From: MGBC163016 sp964649145
GTDB lineage: Bacteria; Actinomycetota; Coriobacteriia; Coriobacteriales; Eggerthellaceae
Assembly: GCA_964649145.1 (NCBI GenBank)
Contig: CAZYOQ010000032.1
Span: 1-11,884, forward strand
Length of the DNA stretch: 11,884 nucleotides
Reading direction: 5' to 3'
In this document: positions 1-7,025 of the stretch, in pieces
Layout of the letters: each line of letters opens with the position of its first letter
How positions within the stretch are numbered: position 1 is the first letter of the stretch
The notes under the pieces: generated by a model
What the model saw: only the letters and a program-made list of their open reading frames with translations
Databases searched by the model: none
Told to the model about the DNA's origin: nothing
Program-made: the position numbers and the translations under genes

Positions 1-126
1 CGTCCGCTAATATAGGACTGGTGTTAATATAAGCTGGTGCCTTATAAAGGACATAGACGAATTAATAGGCGATATAGCTATGTTTGAGGCTAATGGCGTA
101 AGGCCTCGTAAAGAAGCAAGGACGTG
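1..126 (+). other. Upstream region of the ABC importer operon
   Basis: No open frame passes through this stretch: all three + frames meet stops within the first 35 bases, so at most the last few codons of an upstream gene could be here. A TATAAA hexamer at 43-48 could be a -10 element, but no convincing -35 lies 16-18 bases before it. GAGGC at 86-90 and GCCTC at 103-107 can form a small hairpin. AAGGA at 118-122 is the likely ribosome binding site of the first permease. Promoter assignment is weak. Confidence 0.3.
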
Positions 127-1146
127 ATGGGTTCGGCGGGTAAAAAGAAAAAGAGGAGCTTTACTGAATGGTTCTTTAGCAAGTTTTCGCTTGCCAAACC
201 AATAGAAGTTGTAAAGCTTATTTGCCCGCTTATCGTCATGATTATCATGATGGTTGTGAACGGCGCGGCTGCCGATGTCTATCCAGAAGGCGAAACCACC
301 GTCTATTACCCCGTGTTCATGCGCGCCTCAATCCTAATTTACCTTGTCATTATCGTCATCAGTATCTGGTTTGAGTATTTCAGAAGGCACTTTGTGAAAT
401 GGTGGGGTCCCATCATCTTTTTGTATGTGGCAAGTGGAATCTACAATCTTTGCACTATCCATTCTGGCGTGTTCGAACTGCCTTACTTTCCCTCGTTTGA
501 GAGCATGCTTGCCTATATGTTTCAGCACTTCGACCGCACCATGGGCGACCTCTATAATTCAGTTACGCTCTACCTCCAGGGCATCTTGCTCGGCGGGATT
601 CTCGGGTTCATTTGGGGAAGCGCCATGGGCTACAGCGAGCGCGCAAACTACTGGCTAAACCCCATCATCAAGATTATCGGTCCGGTGCCGGGCGTTGCGT
701 GGGTAACAGTGTCGCTGGTACTTGCGCCTTCAAACCATGTTGCTGCCCTTATCATCATTGCATCTACTACGTGGTTCCCGCTTTCGGTAAACCTCGCGGG
801 TGGAATTCGGTCGGTAAGCAAGGCCTCGATAGAGCGTGCACAAACGCTTGGAGCCTCACATTGGTACATTATGCGACATGTGGTGTACCCGGCGGCAGCT
901 CCTAGTATTTTCACCGGCTTGTTCATGGCTTGCTGCTTTTCTCTTACGTCATTGGTTACAGCCGAGCTTATGGGCGTTAAAGGCGGCTTGGGCTGGCGTC
1001 TGTCCTGGGCGCAAAGCTACCTTTCCTACGACATCATTTACGACGTGGCCATCATATTTATCATCATGGCCTTTGTTCTTATCACCATCTTGTTTGTCGT
1101 CCAGCGTCACACCATGAGCTGGTCTAAGGAGGTCATCCAATGGTAG
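127..1146 (+). CDS. NitT/TauT-type ABC importer permease, first subunit
   Basis: Inner-membrane permease of the nitrate/sulfonate/taurine ABC family (SsuC/TauC-like; BPD_transp_1 fold), 339 residues from ATG 127. AAGGA at 118-122 sits 4 bases before this ATG; a GTG at 124 is in frame but only one base from that site, so the ATG is preferred. A stop at 109-111 rules out a longer protein. Family evidence is the EAA loop at about residues 236-262 (ERAQTLGASHWYIMRHVVYP), which contacts the ATPase, and the upstream NPIIKIIGPVP segment typical of SsuC-like proteins. The N-terminus is odd: a basic KKKKR stretch is followed by about three hydrophobic segments (roughly 29-48, 61-83, 91-108) before the usual core begins, whereas SsuC-type proteins usually have only a short N-terminus there. 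It overlaps the ATPase gene by 7 bases. Substrate unknown; sulfonate, nitrate, thiamine-precursor and other small molecules are all used in this superfamily. Confidence 0.88.
   Translation: MGSAGKKKKRSFTEWFFSKFSLAKPIEVVKLICPLIVMIIMMVVNGAAADVYPEGETTVYYPVFMRASILIYLVIIVISIWFEYFRRHFVKWWGPIIFLYVASGIYNLCTIHSGVFELPYFPSFESMLAYMFQHFDRTMGDLYNSVTLYLQGILLGGILGFIWGSAMGYSERANYWLNPIIKIIGPVPGVAWVTVSLVLAPSNHVAALIIIASTTWFPLSVNLAGGIRSVSKASIERAQTLGASHWYIMRHVVYPAAAPSIFTGLFMACCFSLTSLVTAELMGVKGGLGWRLSWAQSYLSYDIIYDVAIIFIIMAFVLITILFVVQRHTMSWSKEVIQW
1126..1132 (+). promoter_or_regulatory. Strong ribosome binding site for the importer ATPase
   Basis: AAGGAGG lies inside the last codons of the preceding permease gene, 7 bases before the ATG at 1140. 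It fixes the ATPase start and suggests tightly coupled translation of the two subunits. Confidence 0.8.
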
Positions 1147-1907
1147 ACGCTATCAAAAACGAGAAGATGCTTGTAGCAAGTAATGTCTTGCGTGTGTTTG
1201 AAGACTCCGAAAAGGGCAAGCTTGTTGCCTTGCGTGATTTTAATCTCGAGGCTCGCCATGGCGAAATTGTCGCCCTCATAGGCCCTAGCGGGTGTGGTAA
1301 GTCAAGCTTTCTGCGTCTGGTTGCAGGGCTTGAAAAAGCGCAGGGTGGCACCATTCGTTATGGCGGGGAAGACATCACCGAGCCTTCCTACGATCGCGGT
1401 TTTGTCTTTCAGAATGCAAACTTATACCCATGGCTTACTGTGGAAAAGAACATCGCATTTGGCCTCAAGGCGCGCGGAGTTTACAAGAAGCAGAAAGCTC
1501 GTGTTCAGGAAATGATTGACCTGATGGGTCTGACGGGCTTTGAGGGGTCGTATCCACACCAGATTTCAGGAGGAATGGCAGCGCGTGTTGCCATTGCTCA
1601 AACGCTCGTACAAGACCCTAGCGTCATTTTGCTTGACGAGCCGCTTTCTGCACTTGATGCATTTACGCGAGCCATCATCCAAGACGAAATCTTGAAGATG
1701 TGTGAGCGATTTAAGCCCATCGTCATCATGGTGACCCATGACATCGAAGAAGCGGTCTACATGGCCGACCGAATTGTCGTTCTTAGTCCGCGGCCAGGCA
1801 CGAACGTGGGCGAGGTTGTTGTTGATATGCCGCATCCGCGAGATCGTCTTTCGGACGAATTTATAAGTAAACGTCATGCAGTTATGGACTTGTTAGATTT
1901 CAGCTAG
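1140..1907 (+). CDS. NitT/TauT-type ABC importer ATP-binding protein
   Basis: Cytoplasmic ATPase (SsuB/TauB/NrtD-like, 255 residues, normal length) that powers the importer formed with the permeases on either side. Motifs in order: Walker A GPSGCGKSS (48-56), Q-loop Gln91 followed by the LYPW stretch common in this subfamily, signature ISGGM (142-146), Walker B ending in D166-E167 (LLDEPLSALD), and switch His200 (VTHDIEEA). All catalytic residues are present. After the signature the usual MRQR or MQQR is MAAR, a mild departure. The start is set by an AAGGAGG site 7 bases upstream; the gene overlaps the end of the first permease and is followed after 9 bases by the second permease. Assignment to the superfamily is firm; the substrate is not known. 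Confidence 0.92.
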   Translation: MVDAIKNEKMLVASNVLRVFEDSEKGKLVALRDFNLEARHGEIVALIGPSGCGKSSFLRLVAGLEKAQGGTIRYGGEDITEPSYDRGFVFQNANLYPWLTVEKNIAFGLKARGVYKKQKARVQEMIDLMGLTGFEGSYPHQISGGMAARVAIAQTLVQDPSVILLDEPLSALDAFTRAIIQDEILKMCERFKPIVIMVTHDIEEAVYMADRIVVLSPRPGTNVGEVVVDMPHPRDRLSDEFISKRHAVMDLLDFS

Positions 1908-1916
1908 TAGTAAGAC

Positions 1917-2963
1917 ATGTCAAACGTCAAGGACATAATACGGGAAGAGCAGCGTAAAGAAGACGAGCTCTTCATCAAGCACAAGGAGCCAGTTATTGCT
2001 AGGGCAACCTTGCGTGAAGCTTTGAAGATGCTTATTCCATTTGCGGGGATAGCAATTTCGGCTATCGAATTTCTTGCGCTTCCGCAGGTTCATCCGCTGC
2101 CGGTACAGTATCACGCTGTGACATGGCTGCCTACGCTTGCAGTTTGTGCGGCTGTCTATGCCGTTTTCTACCTTTTTTCGCTTTTCATTGCTCCCTTGCG
2201 CAAGAAGACCGCGCGTTTCGCGTGGCTTATCTTTGCTTTCTTCTTGTTCTTTACCCTTCAGGATATTCTTACTTTACGAACAGGCATCTTGCAGCTGCCG
2301 TTTATACCCTCGCCTGACAAAATAGTCCACGAGCTTGTTAGCAATTTCGAGACCATCATATTCGATGCGCTCTCATCGATGCGCACGCTGTTTTCTGGCT
2401 TGGTAATTGGTATTTCGATGGGCATAATCTCGGGCATTGCCTGCGGGTGCGTACGCCTGGTTGATTACTGGATTAACCCTCTACTTAAGATTATTGGTCC
2501 TGTTCCGGCGCTAATTTGGATGCCGCTGTTTTTTGTGATGTTCCATTCAAGCACAGCAGCTGCCTTGGCCGCCGTGTTCTTGGCGTCGTGGTTCCCACTT
2601 ACGCTCATGATATCTAGCGCGATCAAAAACATTGACAAAAGCCTTATCGAGCGAGCCGAGACGCTGGGAGCTTCAAAGTTCTACATTATTTTGCACGTTA
2701 TGCTACCCAATTCAATTCCGGCTATTGCAAATGCCCTGTTCATGGCCTTGTCCCATTCGTTTGGGGCAATGGCAGCTACCGAACTTTGCGGTGCTACGTC
2801 GGGGCTAATGTTCCGCATTCAATACACACGCGTTCTAGCCAACTATGGCGAGGTCTTCGCCATTATCGGGGTCATGATTGTGATTTTCGCCACGCTTACC
2901 GCCATCATGTTTGCTTTTAGAAATTGGCTCTTGAGATGGCAAAAGGGTTTGGCGCGATGGTAG
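1917..2963 (+). CDS. NitT/TauT-type ABC importer permease, second subunit
   Basis: Second SsuC/TauC-like inner-membrane permease, 348 residues, clearly related to the first subunit (shared NPLLKIIGPVP segment, WFPL, and EAA loop ERAETLGASKFYIILHVMLP at about 245-264) but not identical to it. The two probably form a heterodimer around the ATPase dimer. It has the same odd design: a charged N-terminus (about residues 1-30), then about three extra hydrophobic segments (roughly 36-54, 68-92, 100-120), then an LPFIPSP stretch resembling the normal start of the SsuC core. It begins 9 bases after the ATPase stop with no clear Shine-Dalgarno sequence, so it may depend on re-initiation by ribosomes finishing the ATPase gene. 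Substrate unknown. Confidence 0.88.
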   Translation: MSNVKDIIREEQRKEDELFIKHKEPVIARATLREALKMLIPFAGIAISAIEFLALPQVHPLPVQYHAVTWLPTLAVCAAVYAVFYLFSLFIAPLRKKTARFAWLIFAFFLFFTLQDILTLRTGILQLPFIPSPDKIVHELVSNFETIIFDALSSMRTLFSGLVIGISMGIISGIACGCVRLVDYWINPLLKIIGPVPALIWMPLFFVMFHSSTAAALAAVFLASWFPLTLMISSAIKNIDKSLIERAETLGASKFYIILHVMLPNSIPAIANALFMALSHSFGAMAATELCGATSGLMFRIQYTRVLANYGEVFAIIGVMIVIFATLTAIMFAFRNWLLRWQKGLARW

Positions 2964-3050
2964 TTTCAGTTGTTCTCATACAGTTGCGCACGGGCGCTAC
3001 TGTCGGGAAGAAGAGGCCTCCTGCGGGAGAGTAACGAGAAAGGAACGGAT

Positions 3051-4235
3051 ATGCAAGATTTGACAAGGCGCTCTTTTTTCAAGGGCGCTGTTGCGGCAGG
3101 TGTTGCTGCAACGGGGACTGCGGCGCTCGCGGGCTGTTCTAGCGGGTCTTCCAGCTCAAGTTCGTCTGCGAGCTCGGATGCTTCGTCCAGCGAAACCATC
3201 CCTCTGACTATTGGCTACTGGGGTGGCAATTGCTGCGAGCTTGGCGTTTATGCGGCAATCGAGAATCACACCTTCGAGGATAATGGTATCGAGCCGAATA
3301 TAGTCACCATTACAGCCGATACCTCTGAGCTTTTGGCTAATGACGAGATTGACTCTTTTTTGTGGACACCAGGATTTTTCCTGTCGTGGCTGCAGGGCGC
3401 CAATGCGAAGCTGATTGACACGATGCATATGGGGTGCTGGTCGGGCATCACGCTTGAAGGCAATGGCATCGATTCTGCCGCCGACCTTAAAGGTAAGAAG
3501 GTGGGCTGCACAGGCATGAGCGGTCCTTCATATGTCGAGACAAACGCGCTATATGCGCGCGCCACTGGCGGCAAGCACGATGACATTGACTGGGTTGTCT
3601 ATGACGGCACTCTTTTGCTCCAAGCACTCAAAGATGGCGAAGTCGACGCGATTATTGGCATCGACTCCACGCTTTACCCACAGGTTCGCGAGACTAAAGG
3701 GGCTAAGTTCTTCTTTATTTCCGCGCAGGAGCTTTCCGATTATTACTGCTGCTTTGTTTGCATCAACTCTCACACGATGGAAAAGTATCCGGAGGCTGCA
3801 GATCGTTTGGCGAAGGCCTTCGCTGATGCCGACGACATCATGCGCTCCGACCTAGAGAGCGTAGTTGAAATGGCCATCGAGAAGGGCTACACGGTTGGAA
3901 AGTACCCCGGCATCGAAAAGGGCCTGGCTTCCAACTATCTATATGGTCATGGCAACGAAGAGGACTTCTGGAACTCAATTTATGAGCGCTGGGATGAGCT
4001 TCGTATTGCAGGCTTCTTGGAGGACTGCCCCGAGGACGAGGAAGAAGCCAAGGCTTATCTGCAAGAGCTTACTGAAGGCATTGGTGAGTGGCACGGAAAT
4101 GCTGCCAGCGATACTGCCGCCAAGAAGCTTTCCGAGCAGGTGGAGGAACGTGGCGACGCCTTTGGTGTGAACGCCGATGATGTTGTAAGTGCCGAAGAAG
4201 ATGTTGCTGCTGGCGAACAGAAATGGCACTACTAG
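3051..4235 (+). CDS. Substrate-binding lipoprotein of the NitT/TauT-type importer, Tat signal
   Basis: Extracytoplasmic solute-binding protein (SsuA/TauA/NMT1-like periplasmic-binding fold type II), 394 residues. The start at ATG 3051 is chosen because AAAGGA sits 6 bases upstream and the signal begins immediately; the frame is open further upstream without a comparable site. The signal has a twin-arginine motif (RRSFFKG, 6-12), a hydrophobic stretch and a lipobox LAGC with Cys29, so it is probably exported by Tat and lipid-anchored. A serine-rich linker (about 30-49) leads to the binding domain, which opens with TIGYWGGNCCELG and later has the DLKGKKVG segment typical of the family. The mature domain is rich in cysteine (61, 62, 129, 153, 233, 234, 237 and one more in DCPED), which is unusual. 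The C-terminal part is acidic. It lies 87 bases after the second permease, consistent with delivering substrate to that transporter. Ligand unknown; cysteines hint at a metal, thiol or sulfur ligand, or at disulfides. Confidence 0.88.
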   Translation: MQDLTRRSFFKGAVAAGVAATGTAALAGCSSGSSSSSSSASSDASSSETIPLTIGYWGGNCCELGVYAAIENHTFEDNGIEPNIVTITADTSELLANDEIDSFLWTPGFFLSWLQGANAKLIDTMHMGCWSGITLEGNGIDSAADLKGKKVGCTGMSGPSYVETNALYARATGGKHDDIDWVVYDGTLLLQALKDGEVDAIIGIDSTLYPQVRETKGAKFFFISAQELSDYYCCFVCINSHTMEKYPEAADRLAKAFADADDIMRSDLESVVEMAIEKGYTVGKYPGIEKGLASNYLYGHGNEEDFWNSIYERWDELRIAGFLEDCPEDEEEAKAYLQELTEGIGEWHGNAASDTAAKKLSEQVEERGDAFGVNADDVVSAEEDVAAGEQKWHY

Positions 4236-4262
4236 GTCAAGGAAACTGTTCGGACGCGGGCA

Positions 4263-4282
4263 CTAAGGCGCTAAGGCGCTAG
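4263..4282 (+). repeat. Short tandem repeat, 8-base unit
   Basis: CTAAGGCG occurs twice head to tail and a third copy begins as CTAG. It lies in the gap after the binding-protein gene. Its AAGGCGC core is the reverse complement of part of the repeat at 10134-10160. Confidence 0.7.
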
Positions 4283-4289
4283 TAATGGT

Positions 4290-4321
4290 GATGGTCGCAC
4301 GGCCGTGCTCGTGTGGCCATC
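4290..4321 (+). other. Stable hairpin before the DUF4418 gene
   Basis: GATGGTCGCACG (4290-4301) can pair with CGTGTGGCCATC (4310-4321), giving 12 pairs including two G-U wobbles around an 8-base loop. No T-run follows (TCTTTGAG), so it does not look like a standard intrinsic terminator. It ends 8 bases before the AGAAGGA ribosome binding site of the next gene and could attenuate transcription, protect the 3' end of the importer message, or affect translation downstream. Confidence 0.45.
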
Positions 4322-4340
4322 TCTTTGAGAGAAGGAAATC

Positions 4341-4781
4341 ATGACAAAGTCGGCTTGGACTGTCGTCTGCATCATTGCTGCTGTCGTTTTCGCTGGTATT
4401 TCTGTGGTTTCGGCGGCGCTGAACGGGTGTTCAGCAATGGTGGAATTGGCAAGCGGAAACAGCATGCCCATGAAGTGCCACTGGACCTTTGTGGCCTGTG
4501 CCTTCATAGGCATCATCGGAATTGCTATAGCGCTTCTTGGTATTGCTTGCAAGGACAAATCGGGACGAAGGGTGATAGGGGCTCTTAGTGTTGTTTGTGC
4601 GGCTGTTGTAGCCTGTATCCCTGCTCCGTTCGGGATTGGGCTGTGCGCTGCAGCCGGGATGCACTGTTACTACACCGCTTACGCCGTGTGGGCACTGTGC
4701 GCGCTTGCTGCCATTATTGGCATTGTGCAGCTAGTAAAAGCCGACCCGTCTATGGCAAACCTTCCCAAGCAGTCGCTGTAG
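4341..4781 (+). CDS. DUF4418-like four-helix membrane protein
   Basis: Small inner-membrane protein, 146 residues, resembling family DUF4418 (function unknown), recognised by the MKCHWT motif (44-49) and the later IGLC...MHC segment (99-109). Four hydrophobic segments are visible at about 7-28, 50-70, 78-95 and 113-131. With the basic KDKSGRR loop (71-77) inside, both conserved loops face outside: C30 with M44-K45-C46-H47, and C102 with M107-H108-C109. This gives two similar Cys/Met/His clusters on one face, reminiscent of a metal or sulfur-handling site, although no function is established. AGAAGGA (4330-4336) sits 4 bases before the ATG. From memory, the family is often found near FtsX-type ABC exporter genes, and such a pair lies at 7026-8907 here. 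Confidence 0.75.
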   Translation: MTKSAWTVVCIIAAVVFAGISVVSAALNGCSAMVELASGNSMPMKCHWTFVACAFIGIIGIAIALLGIACKDKSGRRVIGALSVVCAAVVACIPAPFGIGLCAAAGMHCYYTAYAVWALCALAAIIGIVQLVKADPSMANLPKQSL

Positions 4782-4858
4782 AAGCGGCTTTTGGAGCGAG
4801 ACGCCGAGTGTGCCCTTGCGGCTGTCTTAGGACGTGGATGCTCTGCACAATCGCCTAC

Positions 4859-4918
4859 GTGCGGTTGCTTTGCGTAGTAGCCCTTGTGCGCTTGCTTTGC
4901 GTAGTAGCCCTTGTGCGG
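4859..4918 (+). repeat. 27-base tandem repeat
   Basis: A 26-base block beginning TTGCTTTGCGTAGTAGCC occurs identically at 4865-4890 and 4892-4917, separated by one base (period 27). Partial flanks (GTGCG before and after) extend the pattern to about 2.2 copies. It lies in the 174-base gap between the DUF4418 and rhodanese genes. No terminator was recognised in this gap. Confidence 0.85.
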
Positions 4919-4955
4919 CCGCTAATCTAAAAATAGAAAGGAAGAGTTGAGAGTT

Positions 4956-5960
4956 ATGACAGGAAAAATCAAAGCACTTTTGATTGCCATGTTATCTGCT
5001 GTAACCTGTTTTGCAATTGCTGGTTGTAGTGGTACTTCAACCTCGTCTAGCGCGTCAAGCAGCACTGATGCGACGGCTAGCGAGGAAAGCAATGCACTGG
5101 TAGATAGCGGAGGCATGTATGTTTCTGCTGAGTGGTTGGCCAATAACCTCGACCAAGTCATCGTGGTAGACGCGCGCGACAGCGAGTCATATGGTGCAAC
5201 TCATATTAAGGGTGCTGTCAATTTAACGTGGCAGGAAGTTTCGCATGCATCAGATATCCAAATTGGAGAAGAGGGCTGGGCTGAACTTCTTGATGACGAT
5301 GCCATTGCTAAGGCTGCGGCGAAGGTTGGAATTGATGGTTCCAAACCGGTTGTTGTCTACGCCGATGTTGCTGCAGGATGGGGCGAAGATGGACGTATCA
5401 TGTGGACCTTGCGTGAGGCCGGCATCAAAGACGTGAGTGTGCTTGATGGAGGATGGCGCAAGTGGGTAGGCTCTGGCAACGCCACGGAGGGTGGATCGGT
5501 TGTCAATGGAACAGAAGTTTCACCTATCGATGCCGAAGATGCTGATCCAATTGATGAGGTTGACGGCGACTATGTGAAGAAACATCTAGACGACGCAGTT
5601 ATTGTTGACGCACGTACCGAAGCTGAATACGAAGGCGAAACGGTTGTCTATGAGGCGCGTATGGGTCGTATTCCCAATGCTGTAAACGTGCCGGATCTAA
5701 GTCTGTTTAATCAAGATGGCACCGTAAAGACCGAAGAGGAGCTCACAAGTATTCTTGATGAAGCTGGTCTAACCGATAAGGATGCCTTGGTTATCACCTA
5801 CTGCACCGGAGGTGTTCGTGGAGCAAACGTAGCAGAAGTTTTAAGTACTTTGGGATATACGAACGTGAAAGTCTATACAGCTGGGTTTGCCGAGTGGGCA
5901 GGTAACGACGACAACAAAGTCGAAGCTGAAGCAGCGGTTCCCGAAAAGAGCGCCGCGTAG
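4956..5960 (+). CDS. Exported lipoprotein with two rhodanese domains (sulfurtransferase)
   Basis: Predicted surface-anchored sulfurtransferase, 334 residues, of the tandem-rhodanese type (thiosulfate/mercaptopyruvate sulfurtransferase layout). A Sec-type signal ends in a lipobox IAGC with Cys24, followed by a Ser/Thr-rich linker (about 25-45). Domain 1 (about 50-175) contains VDARDSESYGATHIKGAVNL and the closing motif VLDGGWRKW, but its active-site loop reads YADVAAGWGEDGR with Ala136-Asp137 where a catalytic cysteine would be. Domain 2 (about 195-325) has VDARTEAEYE and an active loop CTGGVRG with Cys283. An inactive first domain and an active second one is the classic arrangement. The loop CTGGVR is neither CRKGVT (thiosulfate type) nor CGSGVT (mercaptopyruvate type), so the donor is unclear. 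Start: ATG 4956 gives a compact signal; TTG 4947 in frame is better spaced from AAAGGAAG (4938-4945) and cannot be excluded. Confidence 0.88.
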   Translation: MTGKIKALLIAMLSAVTCFAIAGCSGTSTSSSASSSTDATASEESNALVDSGGMYVSAEWLANNLDQVIVVDARDSESYGATHIKGAVNLTWQEVSHASDIQIGEEGWAELLDDDAIAKAAAKVGIDGSKPVVVYADVAAGWGEDGRIMWTLREAGIKDVSVLDGGWRKWVGSGNATEGGSVVNGTEVSPIDAEDADPIDEVDGDYVKKHLDDAVIVDARTEAEYEGETVVYEARMGRIPNAVNVPDLSLFNQDGTVKTEEELTSILDEAGLTDKDALVITYCTGGVRGANVAEVLSTLGYTNVKVYTAGFAEWAGNDDNKVEAEAAVPEKSAA

Positions 5961-5980
5961 AATTTCAGAGAGCCTAAATT

Positions 5981-6052
5981 AGCCGCAAAGAGCCGCAGAG
6001 TTGCTGAGCCGCAAGGCCACAAAGAGCCGCAGAGCCGCAGAGCCGCAAGGCC
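5981..6052 (+). repeat. Imperfect tandem repeat of AGCCGCA units
   Basis: About seven copies of AGCCGCA with short AAG or GAG spacers run through this stretch; GAGCCGCA is repeated three times in direct succession near 6024-6047, and AGCCGCAAGGCC occurs twice (6006 and 6041). It fills part of the 249-base gap between the rhodanese and leucine-rich-repeat genes. The rest of that gap (6053-6209) shows only a ribosome binding site and no clear promoter or terminator. Confidence 0.85.
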
Positions 6053-6209
6053 GTAAATTGCCTTAGAGCTGAAAAGAACCGTGCTGCGTGTCTTGAGGCT
6101 GGGCTGGTTTTGGCTCTCGAGTATCGTGATATGCTCAGGCAAGCAGGAAACAAATTGTACGCGAAGGGCTGTTTGTTCGTAAAAGAGCTATTGCCCATGA
6201 AAGGTAGCG

Positions 6210-6974
6210 ATGAGCGCCACTTTAGATGACTATCGTATTGTTCTTAGGAAGTATACGGGAAAAGACGCCAGTGCATGCATTCCTGAGGGCGTAACTACCG
6301 TAGGTGAGCGCGCGTTTGCAGGCAATGCCACCTTGGAATCGGTTGTCATCCCGAAGGGTGTTCGCGGCCTTGATGAGGGCTGCTTTGAGGAATGTGGCTT
6401 GCTAACTGATGTGGTGGTGCCATCTACACTTTGGCGTATTGAGGCGCGGGCGTTTAAGAACTGTGTTTCGCTTACAAACATCAAGCTTGGATGCGAGTTA
6501 GGTACGCTTGGCCAAGAAGCATTCTTTGGATGCAGTGCGCTTAAAGGTTTGAGCATGCCTGACAAGGTCAAGCATGTGAAGGCTTCCTGTTTTGAGCGGT
6601 GTACTTCGCTTACATATGTTGACTTTCCCGATACTATGGTCGAGCTGGGTGCAGGTGCCTTTCGCTTCTGCACCTCGCTTGTTGAGGTCTTATTGCCGGA
6701 AGGTTTAACAAGGCTTGAAGAGGGGATGTTTGAGGGCTGTGAAGCGCTTGAAATAGTGTTTCTGCCCTCAACTATTGAAGAGATTGAACCGTATGCTTTT
6801 GCGGGGTGCCCTCGTCTTATACAACCGATACTGCCCGAAGGCGTTCGAATGGTTGACGAAACTGCATTTGCCGAATTGCCGCGTGAAAGCCTTAGCCTTT
6901 CCCGCAGCGCCAGCGCGGTCAGAAGCACAAAAGTAAGACGAAGCGGCATTGAAGGCCAATTTGGCTGGGAGTAG
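6210..6974 (+). CDS. BspA-like leucine-rich-repeat protein, probably cytoplasmic
   Basis: 254-residue protein made almost wholly of LRR_5 (BspA/TpLRR-type) repeats. From residue 23 to about 225 there are nine units of exactly 23 residues in unbroken register, each following the pattern LPxGxxxLxxxAFxxCxxLxxV (for example LLPEGLTRLEEGMFEGCEAL at 161-180). Such repeats form a solenoid used for binding other proteins. The first 22 residues (MSATLDDYRIVLRKYTGK at the start) are not a signal peptide, no membrane segment or anchor is seen, and the last about 29 residues are Ser/Arg-rich and basic. Many BspA-type proteins are secreted adhesins; this short one apparently stays inside. AAAGG at 6200-6204 lies 5 bases before the ATG. 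It sits between an exported sulfurtransferase and an ABC exporter pair; a functional link is not evident. Confidence 0.85.
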   Translation: MSATLDDYRIVLRKYTGKDASACIPEGVTTVGERAFAGNATLESVVIPKGVRGLDEGCFEECGLLTDVVVPSTLWRIEARAFKNCVSLTNIKLGCELGTLGQEAFFGCSALKGLSMPDKVKHVKASCFERCTSLTYVDFPDTMVELGAGAFRFCTSLVEVLLPEGLTRLEEGMFEGCEALEIVFLPSTIEEIEPYAFAGCPRLIQPILPEGVRMVDETAFAELPRESLSLSRSASAVRSTKVRRSGIEGQFGWE

Positions 6975-7025
6975 CTTTGCGTGGCGCTATTAGCGTCTGC
7001 GCCTAATTAGTTTCAGGAGACGAGC

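Noticed and set aside
1..123. Known riboswitch or strong promoter before the importer operon
   Set aside because: Only a weak -10-like hexamer and a small 5-base stem were seen, with no match to a riboswitch class I recognise.
2970..3050. Upstream start for the binding-protein gene
   Set aside because: The extra residues would put 27 polar residues in front of the twin-arginine signal, while ATG 3051 has AAAGGA at proper distance and starts the signal directly.
4782..4930. Possible small protein with a repeated RLLCVVALV unit spanning the 27-base repeat
   Set aside because: The period is a multiple of three, so the repeat reads as a repeated peptide, but the frame only continues a shadow of the DUF4418 gene and has no start with a ribosome binding site.
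4859..6052. CRISPR array
   Set aside because: The repeats are contiguous or nearly so, with no unique spacers of 30-40 bases, and no cas gene is present.
6230..6949. Long - strand open frame opposite the leucine-rich-repeat gene
   Set aside because: Its length follows from the regular repeats on the + strand; it has no start signal or recognisable family pattern.
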